64,000 nucleotides of DNA. Origin: Paramecium sonneborni (taxonomy: Eukaryota > Ciliophora > Oligohymenophorea > Peniculida > Parameciidae). Numbering within the stretch: the first letter of the stretch is position 1; each line of letters starts with the position of its first letter. A program made the translations under genes and the position numbers. The notes under the pieces were generated by a model, which saw nothing but the letters and a program-made list of their open reading frames with translations, was not told where the DNA came from and ran no database searches. The DNA lies in assembly GCA_905182985.1 (NCBI GenBank), contig CAJJDN010000044.1, positions 208,708 to 272,707 on the forward strand. Direction: 5' to 3'. Positions 23,957 through 35,782 of this stretch are shown here, piece by piece.

Positions 23957-25081
23957 AGGAAAAAGAGATTCTTAAATTAACAAATTAAGTCAAATAATTG
24001 GAATAAAAACTAAAGAATAATTTATATATGCCAATGACTAGATAATAGATATTCAAAGAATCAGTAGAAAATGCACATTTATAAGAGTAATTAAAAGAAC
24101 AATAAAAGAAATTTGAAGATAATTTAATTATTAAACAATAAGAAATAGACAATTTGAAATAATTGATAAAAAATATTGAAAAAGAGAAGTGTAAAATGGA
24201 ATAAAAATAAATAAGTTTGTCTGAGAAAACAAATTCTTTGATTGAAATTTAAAAGATAGAATAAAAATTGAATATAAGTATATATTAATTTAAATAAGAA
24301 AGATTAATAGGAATAATCATAAAGTTTAGTAGATTAATCAAGTTAACAAAGCTAGAAGTAAAATACAAAGAAGATTGATTTGACTAAAAAACAGATTTAA
24401 GAAATAGATATTAATATGATTGATTCAAATATAATTGATAAAGAATAATATGCTTAGACAAGTAGTAGGAAAGAAAAGAAAATTATTAGGGTCAATTTTT
24501 ATGAAGTTTAATAATTTGGAATGGAAATTCGATTTAAATTATTAGGAAGAGAAGTATCAATTTAAAAAGTGGAGGATCTTTTTAATAAATATGAGAAATC
24601 AGTAAAGATTCATGAATTGCTTGATATGTTGCTTTAAGAGCCATTTAAAATTTAAAGTTATGAACAAAGAAAATTAATTGCAAGATATCTTGTAGAAGAT
24701 AATTATGAAGATTATATTGTATATGATGCTTTAAGAAGCAATGATACATCAATAGTTCTGAGCATTTTTAAACAATTAATTGGAAAGTATGAACTTTTTT
24801 AGAAAGAGGAGATATTTAAGATTGAAAATGAATTGAAATAAATATTTGAAAAAATCTAATATTCATTCAATTATGCCATTTAATAATTGACTATTAAGAA
24901 AAAGTATTTGAAACAAGGACAATGTGAGAGAGTAGATTATGAATAGGCCATCAAATATACAGAAATAAGTCTAACTCCCCGATAATTGGAGTATATTTAT
25001 TTCCTAAATTATACATTTTATCAGGATTTATCCATAATCTATTATCAAAATGTTATGACTTATTTTAATAAATCTAAATGA
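23284..25081 (+). CDS. Coiled-coil protein, uncharacterised
   Basis: The spliced product is 574 residues. A Ser/Asn/Arg-rich head (MSQKQQSSSNRVSYQENLKK) precedes a long coiled coil: for example LKLTNQVKQLEQKLKNN, then LKEQQKKFEDNLIIKQQEID. A Gln/Ser linker (QQEQSQSLVDQSSQQSQKQ) leads to a globular-looking C-terminal 200 residues with segments such as VNFYEVQQFGMEIRFKLLG and ERVDYEQAIKYTEISLTPRQ. Introns are inferred at 23509-23530, 23690-23715 and 24278-24302, the last with an AAG end and therefore less certain. The exact closure of the frame supports all three. The architecture fits a basal-body or axoneme scaffold, but that is inference. Confidence 0.75.
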
Positions 25082-25127
25082 TTGATTTTTGAATTGTTTA
25101 AAATAACATATTTGTGTTTATTCAAAT

Positions 25128-25889
25128 TCATCTTCTCCAGTTTCTATTTTAATTTTATTGAAACAATACCTTTTTTTAATAGGTCCTTTAGTAATGTTCA
25201 ATACACCTCTATTTCTATTATTGTCATTTTGTTCTGTATCACCAACAAAGGTAGCCGATATTACTTTTTCCTAATAATATAAAAGTTTAATTACATTGTT
25301 ATTTTCTCCAATAATTTACACAGTAACACCATCTAACTTTTCGACACATGCTTTAGCATCTTCTACTCTAGTAAACCTAACTAAACCAATTCCTTCTGGC
25401 TGTTTAAAAGTTAATAATTTAAATTACCTTCACTTATCCAAAGTTATCTCTATCTAATTTGCACATATTCATTGGACCAAAATCTTTACAAGCTTCCTAA
25501 ATTTGTAAATTTATTATAATACTTATAAACCTGCTTCTGTCATCTTAGGATCCAATCCTTTTATTATGACATTTGGTTAAATATTTCTAGGGGCTTTAGA
25601 TCTTTAATTAAATTTTCTTTATTATTCTTGTCTTCTCTTTTAACCAGTTGCCACTATTCTATTTTTAGATTAAAATGGACGCTAAATTATTATAATATAT
25701 CTTATATACATTTTATCTTTATTAATCTTTGTTTTTCCATTACTTTCTTTATTGATTAAATGGTTTATTATCTCTTTAGATTCTTCTATTTCTGTCATTT
25801 TTATTTTGTCTAATATTTTATTTCCTTCTTTAATTATTTTTATCAGCTTATGGCTTCTTTTCAAGATTAACATATTCAATCTAATCCAT
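25128..25889 (-). CDS. RNA-binding protein with one RRM
   Basis: This 209-residue protein has a Gln/Arg/Asn/Lys-rich basic N-terminal third (QADKNNQRRKQN) and a single RNA-recognition motif. RNP2 is VIIKGLD, followed by a helix with CKDFGPMNMCKL; RNP1 is PEGIGLVRF, and the last helix is DAKACVEKLDGV. The C-terminus is short and basic, ending KGPIKKRNWRR. Five introns are inferred (25144-25169, 25271-25294, 25400-25427, 25497-25522, 25682-25709), giving the highest intron density here. The 24-nt intron is a multiple of three with no TGA, so its retention would be silent for frame. RNP1 resembles the GVGFAR/GIGLVR style of Hu/RBMS-type RRMs. Nuclear RNA processing is likely but not shown. Confidence 0.85.
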
Positions 25890-26121
25890 TATTTTATTTA
25901 TTAAAAAAAATCAATCTGCTCTAATCAATTTAAATATCAAAGAAATGTGTATGACATAAACTATCGTTTCTAAATAATATAAAATCTGCTCTAAATACTA
26001 ATATCAACTCATTATTAAAGAATGTTTATGTATAATTAGAACAAGGTAAGTTATTCAAATTTACTGAAATCTTATAAAACCCTATAATAGCAAATCTTAT
26101 GAAAATTTAAAATATATATTA

Positions 26122-28012
26122 ATGATATTCAGTTTAAAAAATTGCTTTTCAAAAAAGGAAAAAAAATATCTACTTAGTGCTATAGGAATATTTGTACTTT
26201 ATGGTTTGGCAAACTTTGCTTCTAGATTCAGAATTCAGAGAAAATATAATAAATTATGTGAATAAAAAAGAAATGAACTTAAAAGATCAATTTAAGAATT
26301 TCGATAATCAAATGATTTATATACAGGTTTGAGTGCATAGTTTGAGAAAGACATATTAAATATGACAATAAATGACATTAAAAGCATTTTGTTTGAAAAA
26401 AAGGCCACAGTGAAACAAGTGTTATTAGTATTTATAAATAGAATATTGTCTGTGGCCACTTCAGAAAACTTGAATTTAATAACAGATATAAACTTTGTAG
26501 AAGCATTATAAGAGGCAGAGTAATTTTATAGATAAATCTAGCAAGGAAATAAGATTAGGAAATTTTATAGGATCCTTAGATAATCTATAAATACGAGCTT
26601 TTTGGAATACCTGTTTCGGTCAAAGACACCTATTTACAAAAAGGATTTGACAATACTTATGGATTAGCATCTAGATTATTTAAGCCAGCTTAATATGATG
26701 GAATTTAAGTTGCTTTGATAAAGAAAGCTAGGGGTATAATATTTGTAAGAAGCAACCTACCTTAATTGGCTATGACATTTGAATCTACAAATAGAATATT
26801 TGGAAGATCTCTTAATCCTTGGAATAAGGATAGAGCAGTTGGTGGATCTTCAGGAGGAGAAGCTGCTTTGTAAGCTGCTCGATGTAGTTTAATAGGTATA
26901 GGATCTGATATTGGTGGAAGTATAAGAATACCTGCTGCATTTTGTGGAGTTTATGGTATTAAACCAGGGATGGACAGATAAACAGAAATTGGAGAAGGAA
27001 TTATAGAAAAAGCAGTTGGTGGAATGGTTAATGTTAAACCATCAAAAGGTCCATTAGGTCGTAGTGTAGATGATCTAATTGTTATGTTAAAAGTCTTGTT
27101 TAATTCAAAGAATTATTCAGAATTACCATATTCAATTTAAGATCCTTATTGGAAACCTTAAGATATTGATTTTACTGAAAATGCAAAAAAACATAAGTTA
27201 AAGATAGGCTATATTGAATAATTTAACCAATTATTACCTCCCAATTGTATGAAAAGAGCTGTTTAAGAAGCTTGTTAAGCTCTTAGTAGTAAGGGACATG
27301 AAATTGTTAAGATTAATTTAGATAAAGAATTAGAGCATGAGTTGACTGTTGCATTTCCAAGATTAGTGACAGCAGAAGGAGGATTTAAATCTTTTGAAGA
27401 CAATTTAAAAGGTGAAGAAATAATTAAGGAATATGAATTAATGGAGAAAGGAACTAAAACTCCTTAATTGATATAAACTTATGTTTTAGCTCCATTATTA
27501 AAAATATTTGGTTAGAATACTCTATATGAAATGAGCAAGTAAACTCATGGTTAAGATGTTTACTAATTTTTAGTGAATTCAGGTAAATAGAAGAGTATGA
27601 ATTTAAAATTTTTATAATATTTGAAATAATAGGAAATTGATGCAGTAATTGTACCTGGGTTTGGTTGTCCAGCAGTTAAACATGGTGCATCAAAAGTGTT
27701 ACCTTTAGCAGCGTATTATTTAATATATATTTTAATAGACTATATACATGGATATGGAATACTGTTGATATTCCAGCTGGAAGTATGCCAATTACAAGAG
27801 TTTAAGATGGAGATGATTTAAAAATTGAAGGAAAAGAAAGGACTATTGATTTAGTGTATATTATGATGAATCAAAATATGAAAAATGCTTAGGGATTACC
27901 AGTTAATGTTCAAGTCATTTCATATCCTAAACATGAAGAAATGGTACTTAGAGTAATGAAAGAAATATAAGGAGTTGTTTAATTTAATCAAAAACATCCT
28001 TATCCATATTGA
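26122..28012 (+). CDS. Amidase-signature hydrolase, fatty-acid amide hydrolase-like
   Basis: This is an amidase of 612 residues, expected to hydrolyse fatty-acid amides or similar lipids at membranes. The Ser-Ser-Lys triad is visible: Lys in PVSVKDTYL (about 156), the first Ser in VGGSSGGEA (about 231) and the nucleophile in [12 protein letters not shown] (about 256). [10 protein letters not shown] and [10 protein letters not shown] follow, as in FAAH-type enzymes. An N-terminal helix ([18 protein letters not shown]) would anchor it to the membrane, as in FAAH. Introns are inferred at 26520-26545 (AAG end) and 27713-27738. The second joins PLAA to [14 protein letters not shown], where the family expects continuity. 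The first is less certain, since an alternative end at 26541 leaves the wrong frame. Confidence 0.92.
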
Positions 28013-28037
28013 TAAATAATAATAATGGTTATAAATT

Positions 28038-28495
28038 TCATTTTTACTTTTGCTTTTCAAACTTCCATTTCTCAAGGTTTTCTTTATTAAAATTAGGATC
28101 TACTTTTGCCTTTTCTGCTATTTAATCTTCTCTTTCAATAATGAAATTTGCTCCATTATATATAATTGTGAAGAAAATTGCAGATAAAAAATAAGGAATT
28201 ATTGCAAATTGAGTATCTGGTGATCTTCTTATCCACCATCTATATATTGGTTCAAGAAACTTAATTCTATACACTCTACTATTAAAATTTATATATATTT
28301 TATTTACTCTCTTTTTTAGTATTCTCTTGGTACTTTTCTGACTCTACTATCTCTATCTATATAATATAAATATTAATCATCTTCAAAGTATCCTTCCTTC
28401 ATTAAAATTGGTCTCAAACCTTCTTTTACTTATTCATCGGTTAATATTTTTTTTTAACTAAATTATCTTAGACAGATTCTTTAAAATTTTAACAT
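28038..28495 (-). CDS. Small mitochondrial-type single-pass membrane protein
   Basis: This protein of 142 residues starts MLKFQRICLRQFSQKK, a basic, amphipathic start with an R-x-F-S pattern like a mitochondrial presequence. A hydrophilic domain (GYFEDDQYLYYIDRDSR), an aromatic segment (YRWWIRRSPDTQFAIIPYF) and one hydrophobic helix (FLSAIFFTIIYNG) follow, then a charged tail rich in Lys and Glu. One 29-nt intron is inferred at 28279-28307. The layout resembles accessory subunits of respiratory complexes or ATP synthase, many of which are ciliate-specific, but I cannot assign a complex. It is convergent with the amidase gene, 25 bp away. Confidence 0.7.
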
Positions 28496-28955
28496 TAATT
28501 ATACTATTTATAATAAAAATAAATTGTTTTTAAATGGGCAATCTTTTGAATTAGTTGATTTAAAGGACGCTGATTTTAAATATAAACTAAATTCTAAACT
28601 TGATATACTTTTATATAGATATTTTATGACATAGAAGATTAATTATAAATCTAAATGTTTAATATTACTATTTCTTTCAGTCTAAATGTTTAGAATATTA
28701 AAAATAAGTGTAATAATTAAAATATTCAAATTTTACTAATAAAAACAATGATTAATCTAACAAATAGATATGATGAGATTTAGACAATAGAATTTTTTAT
28801 GATTTGAAAAAAAATAGAATTAGTTATAGAGGTACTAAGTAAATTTATCAAATACTAAAAAAGAGGAGAAGAATTATTTAACAAAGTATAATCTCCTTTT
28901 ATTTAAAATAAAACTTAATTTAAGATAAATATATTAACTAATACTATACACAAAT
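28496..28955. other. Intergenic, nothing seen
   Basis: This is an AT-rich spacer upstream of one minus gene and downstream of another. No supported frame was found. Confidence 0.5.
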
Positions 28956-31900
28956 TCATTTTATAAACTGATGAAGTTGACCATGCTTCATGAAAGATAG
29001 TTTGTTTTCTTTTAATATTTTTGGTTCAATTACTTCTTAGATATCATTTCTTGTTTGAATATTTTTATTTATTTATTCTTTATTCAATAATAGTTTTAAC
29101 AAATCAAGAATTTTTTCATATAGTAATTTGCAAATTTCAAATAATAAAGTTATTATTTCACAAGAAACACATAAAATAACTAAAGAAATAACAATCCAAC
29201 CTAATATAATTTTAGATGACTCTTCCATTTTATTCAATAAATCATCAATAGAAAGCAATATTGTAATCAAAGTTATCAAACTCAATCCTGATTCTGAAAT
29301 CAATTATTTATAAAATTATCCTTTGCTTTCAAATGGATTAGAATAAAGAAGCAATAAAACACCTGAAGAACAAGTAACAAAACATAAAGTAGTCTATATA
29401 AGTGGATTTTAGTAAAAATAAACAATACAGAAAATATAAGTAATTTTTCGAATAAGTCCAAAAAAGTTATATTTGAGCCCAAATGTATTTTGAATATTGA
29501 TATTTTCATAGTAACATCCATATCTTAATTGGAAATGAGGAACTTTAGCTAAACTTTAATGAATACCTATCACAAAATATGATTGTGTAAGTTAATAAAT
29601 TAATAATAGACAAAATAGTAATGCCAGAATATTATTGATTAATATCATAGAATGTTGAAATTATTTGCCAAATATTAATTGAAGAGTAATTGCCATAGTT
29701 AAATCTAATAAACATAATGTAATTGTTTATTTAATTCTGCTGTAAAAACTATTTGAGATTATTATTAACTTTTTAACAATAAAAAAAGAATATTTATTAT
29801 GCTCATATTAAAATTAGGATTGAGTTTGATTATGTAAATGAACATCTATAGATTTTATAACTGAAAATGTTGAATGACCATGTAAACGTATTTTTTTTTA
29901 TAAAGTTTTGTCTATAAATTTGAAAATCTATAAAATTAGGAAGCTTAATAAATATAACAGGATAGAGGTAAAAATGAAAAAGATTGGTACTTAAGCATTA
30001 TTAATGAATAAAGGATCAACTCCTTTTTCAGTGAATCTTGGAGGTGATTCAAAATAATAATCACATCCTGGTTAATTGAAATTTTGATAAGTAGGAAAAC
30101 TTATAATAGAAGACCAATCACTATTTAAAAATAATATTTAAACATTGAATGGAAAATTGACATTGAAAAAATAGAAATTATTAATCCAACTTAATATTTC
30201 TAGAACAGCCCATAAATAATCAAATAAACCTAAAAGTATAGAAAGTGGTGCAAGAATCCAAATTAATAAAGAAAAACTAGATTATGCATCAGAAATAGCA
30301 TCTGCTTAAGATTTTTATTTATCATCTAAAATTATTTGTTCTACAGGACTAACTTATATTTCTTTATATTATTATAGAAGTCTAGTTTAAATATCTTAAA
30401 ATGAGATATAGATATGAATTAAATTGATTTTACGAATAGATTTGAAAAACTTAAATATAATTTGACATCCCTTATCAGTAGTAGTGGAATTGTAATTAAA
30501 TTATGTCTAATCAAAACCTTCAACAATTATAGTAGTATTTTTGCAATTTAAATTAATATTAGAATCATGAGTAATACTTAGATCATTAGAAGTTTATCCA
30601 TTAAGACGTTCAATAACAAAAGAATAAGTTTCTTCTTGAAATTCAGAATTACAATTAGAATCACAACCATCTCCATCTATTACATTTCCATCATCACATT
30701 ATTCATAAAATTAGATTCTGATACCATCACCACATAGAGGCATACATTTTTTAATATCTAAATCTGTATACAACCCAGGAATATCTTCGCATTTTTAACA
30801 ATCATCTCTATAACAAGATGTACAAAGTTCTTAATTATCTTTACATGTTATGCAATTGTCATTACATTTATAACAAAAGCTGGTTACTGCATAATATCCA
30901 TCTATACATTAATTACAAAATAAGTCATTATTTTAATTTGTACACTTTAAACATTTTTCATCACAAGTCCAACAAATAGAATGATCTACTTAAATACATT
31001 TATAACCAGAAAGAATTATACAATTTTCACATCCATCAATTAATGGGTTATCACATTACTCAATAACTTCATTATTAACATAATCTTTATTTAAAAGACC
31101 ATCACCACATATGGATAGACAATCATTATTATTATCAAGAGTATATCCATTCTAACATTTAAAACATTAACCTTAATAACAAAAAGAGCATTCATTATTA
31201 CAACTCTAGTATTCAAATATTAAACAATTTATACATTCTTTATTACTATTCGAATAATACATACTTTATTATTAATAGGAAAGATCACTAATACAAATGC
31301 TTGATTTAACATAATTTTTAATCTGAATAGAATATGATTAAACATAGTTGCAGCCTATAATAAGTAAATAACATCTATATGTGATAATATCAATTATATA
31401 GCCATCCATACATAAATAACAATTCCCATCATTACAAATTTAACATTCTAATTAACATTCTTAATAATCAATTCTAATAATATTCTCTTTCTAATATACA
31501 ATTTAATTAATCATTTATAAGTTTTCCTAAAATATTTAGAGTTCATCTCCTTATTCCAAATTAAATAAGCAAATACCTTGAACACAATTTTAACAAAATT
31601 CTTCACATTGATAACGACAATTAAAACAACCATCAAAAGGATATAGATTTCCATCATCACATTATTCTTCATCTACAACATATCCATCTCCACAAATAGA
31701 AATACAAGGATATAAATCATTCTCATATTTATATAAATCTAGTTTATATTCCTTTGTACAATAAAATTCAGCTGTAATAAATAAATCTTGAATAGCACAA
31801 AATGATTCATTTATTAATTTACTTGGATTATTACATTTTAATAATATAATTAATTATTTATCTGCTATTTCATCTCCATTTATAATATCATCAACTTATA

Positions 31901-33690
31901 AAACAGAATCTTATAATACATCTCCCCATATCTATTTTTATTAAATTACATTTTAACTTGATTTTGTTAATATTACATTATTCTAATTGTTAATTTGATA
32001 TTCAAAATTTCCAGGATCGAAATTATCTCCCAAAATTACTTGGAATTTTATTCTTACTTAATAACAATATTTTGGAATCTCCTATTATAATTTAAAAATT
32101 GCATCTATCCAAACCAGTGCACCACCAAATACTTTCTTATCTGGAACATATGAAAAATAAATTCTATCCCCTTTACCAAAATTATTTACACTTCCAGAAA
32201 CAAAATTAAACAATTCTAATATTCTCTCTTATGTTGTTGAAACATCATAAAACTCTTTAACTAAATATTTTATTTTGGAATTTTATAAATCAATCAATTC
32301 TTCATCTAAATCAATACAAAGATTATCAATCATTTTTGAAAAATATGGACAACTTTCAAAACATTAACCTTTATGTAAAACAAATGTAGAAGCACATATT
32401 TTACAATTTTATCTATCTAAGCATATATTGCAGTTTTGAGAACAAATTTCCTATTCTACATTTACATCTATTATTGACCAAGATAATGATTAATCAACTA
32501 AATTATAACCATTAAAGGATAAATTTAAATTCGATTGTTATATCACATGATTTATTTCGATTCTTATTTTAAATACATTATTTGCTAAACATACTTAATA
32601 AGTTTAATCTTAATACAATATTATACTATTCTATGTAGTAATCAAAAAATTATTGAAATTTATAGAATCTATTAATTATCCATTTATTTTTATTTATAAT
32701 TAATTATTTACTATCCAAGAGCCTATTAATATAATAGTAGCTCTTAATCTTATAGCTACTGAAGAACTTTGTAAATTCAATGTTGTTTATAAAGCTTCAT
32801 CTTAGTAATATTGTAAATATTACTCAGTAACACTACATGTCAAAGGAGATCTTACTGCTATGTTTAAATTTGTATTTAGGACAAATTCTTAAGAGATCAT
32901 TGGTTAAATTTAATTTAGAATTTTCAAATTTATCAATTCTATTTAGAAATATAATAATACTTGTATTTCTATAACAAATAAGTTCCTAATCATAATTATA
33001 TCCATCAGGGCATTCTTATAAACATCCTTGAGTTTGTAATAAGAATCTTAAGTTTTATTATATCTTACAAGTTTAACATTATGATGATGAAGGTACTGAA
33101 TTTTATGTGAAGCAACTTAAACATGAATTATAGGCTTCATTTGAACAAGTTTTACATGTGTAATGACATGGTTTGTAATAAATTTATAAATTTCTGAAAG
33201 GATAGCCTTCATTACTAAATATTTCATCAAGATTTGTAGAAAATTCAATTGTTAATTAAGTATTTGCATGACTAAATTCAGAAATAGAAGTACTCATACA
33301 AAATCTTTGAACAGACGAATCACATTAATTTCCATAATGTAGATATCCTGCTTATAGTTTATAATATGTATATATAATTGTATTATCAGCACTGATAATT
33401 GCGTTTTCATTTAAGTCAATAGTCCTGTAAGCAATAAAATCAACATATAGTTAGATCATGTAATGAGGAGGAATATTAATAAAAGTTTTCCCAATCTTAT
33501 TGCACTCCTTACTCAATTAAACTAAACTCATTCCATACTAGCAATTGTAAATTAGAGAATTAGAATCACTGGGCAAGCATTTCCAACCTAAAGAATTGAA
33601 TGATAATGAATTAAAATCTTCAGTTAGTAGGACTTCTTTTGCAAAAGTGACTAATAAATAAATAGCCATAAATTAGCAATTGATTATCAT
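28956..33690 (-). CDS. Large Cys-rich multipass membrane protein with CDDGN-type repeats
   Basis: The spliced product is 1570 residues (one 22-nt intron, 32939-32960). It begins with a short hydrophobic signal-like segment (MIINCQFMAIYLLVTFA). A large extracellular-type region follows, with Cys-rich blocks (CKTCSNEAYNSCLSCF) and three units related to the CGDG...CDDGN...DGC repeat (DUF4215-like), for example CGDGIRIQFYEQCDDGN and IDGDGCDSNC. The last 450 residues hold about seven membrane helices (SLLIWILAPLSILLGLF, IFFIFTSILLYLLSFL, IILGWIVISLVILC) and a charged tail. The order signal, Cys-rich ectodomain, helices is the same as in the gene at 48088-54547, so they look like divergent paralogues. 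A cell-surface or phagosomal receptor role is speculation. Confidence 0.85.
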
Positions 33691-33741
33691 TAATAATATT
33701 ATTAATAGGGTATTTTTTAAAAATTTATATTAATAGTAAAA

Positions 33742-34116
33742 ATGAAGAATGCAGATTTAAAGTATGCAGATTAATTAATTCTAAAGATAAACTAATATTT
33801 TTATATGGATTAGAAATAAAATAATATTTTAATTGCTAAAATAGAATGTATGTAATAGATAATGAATACTCAATTTAGGATGTTTTTAAATAAGATATCC
33901 TTTTTGTATCATTTAATTTTTAAAATACAAGTTAATTTTTTATTTATTATTCTCTAATACTCTACATTATTAAGAATTCTAATTATTCATATATTCAAAT
34001 CAAATAATTTCAATAATTTATTGAAAAAATTGAAGCTTAATTTTGAAATAAAATTCATAACTGTTAAAATTAAAACTTAAGAGAAAGAAACTTTTTTTGT
34101 TTTTCATTTAAGCTGA
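33742..34116 (+). CDS. Possible small protein, uncertain
   Basis: An ATG-to-TGA frame of 125 codons begins MKNADLKYADQLILKINQYF. The first 60 residues look protein-like (YMDQKQNNILIAKIECMQQI). The remainder is hydrophobic and basic and could be chance in AT-rich DNA. It starts 51 bp from the divergent start of the Cys-rich gene. No homology is recognised. Confidence 0.3.
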
Positions 34117-34446
34117 TTTTTTATAGATCATATGGATAAAAAACAATAATTATATAGATATCAAATTTATAAATTTATTTTTTAATAAATTTTAGAAAAT
34201 ATTCGATGCTGATTTGAGTTGATCCAATGAATATACAGAAATTATATTAATATATATTGAATCTACTTAAAATTTTATAAAGTTTTAGATATTGTAATAC
34301 AAAAAAGATGGGGCTTTCATAATTTATTTGATGCTTATATCAATTTAAAATAGTTTTTGTAATAATATGTAAAATAATATTTGTATTAATAATTAACAAT
34401 ATATATAAAAAAGTATTTGCTAAGAAATAATAATAATAAAAATAAA
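34117..34446. other. Intergenic, nothing seen
   Basis: This AT-rich stretch lies upstream of the plus-strand zinc-finger gene. No frame or motif is supported. Confidence 0.5.
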
Positions 34447-35709
34447 ATGGAATCGTTGAATGAATATGTATTATAATTTATTGAATAATAACGATGCCAT
34501 CGTCATCCATTAGAGAAGGCAAAAATGATAAAATTGAAATGTAATTTCCGTGATTCATTCATTTGTACATAATGTATAGAGAATGATAGTCATATTTAAA
34601 TGATGTCAATGAAGAGAGCTTCAGATTTATTAACGAATTTCATAAAGTTTGATTGGAAATAACCTTAACAAAAAACTTAGTAAATAAAAGATAAATAATT
34701 ATAATTTACTGAAATATTCAATAATCTGTTACAATTATTGGAGACCTAAATAAATGAACGAGATTAGAAAACTTAGAATTTATAGAAGAATTACTATTAG
34801 AAGTTGAATGAAATAGAAAGAATAACAAGACATTTGACTTCTGATGCAAAGATTGATACAAAAATAAAAGATGTGAATTTAATGGAGAGATAAACATAAT
34901 TATCTGATAATTTGAAATCTTCTCTTCTTTTATTATTGTAAAATGATGAATTATTATTAACATGTAATTAAAAGGAATATAAATTGTTTAATTAAAAATT
35001 GGATAAAAGACTTGTTATTTTAGATGAAATACTTTAAGATATGACATCTTAAATATAATAATAAATGGATGAATTTAATTAAAATATGTAGAATACATCA
35101 ATATCTCGTAAATTATCAAATGCTGACCCTTTTACAGGAACTTAATCAATTTTAGCATCACCAAAAATGAATTTAAGTCCAAGTTAAAGATAATTATTTA
35201 TATCAACATTTAGTAGTTAATTATCTAAAACTTTTTTGAATCCATTTACATTTAAATAAGTTCATTCTTAATTTAAATTAATAAGTCCTACAAGATTATT
35301 GGTACCACAAAATTAAGGGAATAAAACAAATAAAACAAGATTAGCTTTAATAGGACCTCGTTTATAAGAGGGACCTCTAAAACCACCAAAATCAATAACA
35401 TTTAGTATCTAATAATAAATATTGTAAACATTTTAAATAGGAGTTTGTGAAACAGGATCTGTTGAATTGGATCCTATAAAACCACATAAATTGTTTTTTG
35501 CTTCTAAATTTCCTTTTTTTAATCGTGGAGATTAATTAACTCTTACTGTTAATCCTGCAACTGGTTTAATTCAATTGGTTAAAAATAAAGCATTTAATCA
35601 ACCTGTTCAAGCAGAATTGTAAATAGATTGTTGGACTAATATGGTTTTTGTAGTGGCATCATAAGATTGTGGAGGTTCAGGAGAAATACATATTATATAT
35701 GATGAATGA
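34447..35709 (+). CDS. Zinc-finger (B-box-like) coiled-coil protein
   Basis: This intronless gene has 421 codons. The N-terminus has a Cys/His cluster (RCHRHPLEKAKMIKLKC, then FICTQCIENDSH) resembling a single B-box. A coiled coil of about 150 residues follows (LLETQINERDQKTQNLQKNY), then a Ser/Phe/Thr-rich linker and a C-terminal domain of beta character (KLFFASKFPFFNRGDQ, ELQIDCWTNMVFVVA). The order zinc finger, coil, beta domain is TRIM-like, but no RING is present and the C-terminal domain is not recognised. It is another member of the broad Paramecium B-box-like group, like the gene at 18028-19764. It is followed by a second plus gene 73 bp downstream. Confidence 0.75.
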
Positions 35710-35782
35710 AAGAAGCTATATATATTTTTAAAAATAAAAAGATCGTTAAGGGAAACCTTAATAATATTAATAAATTAATTTA

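Noticed and set aside
29128..29313. Plus-strand frame of 61 codons
   Set aside because: It is antisense to membrane helices of the Cys-rich protein; the minus frame is continuous for 1571 codons.
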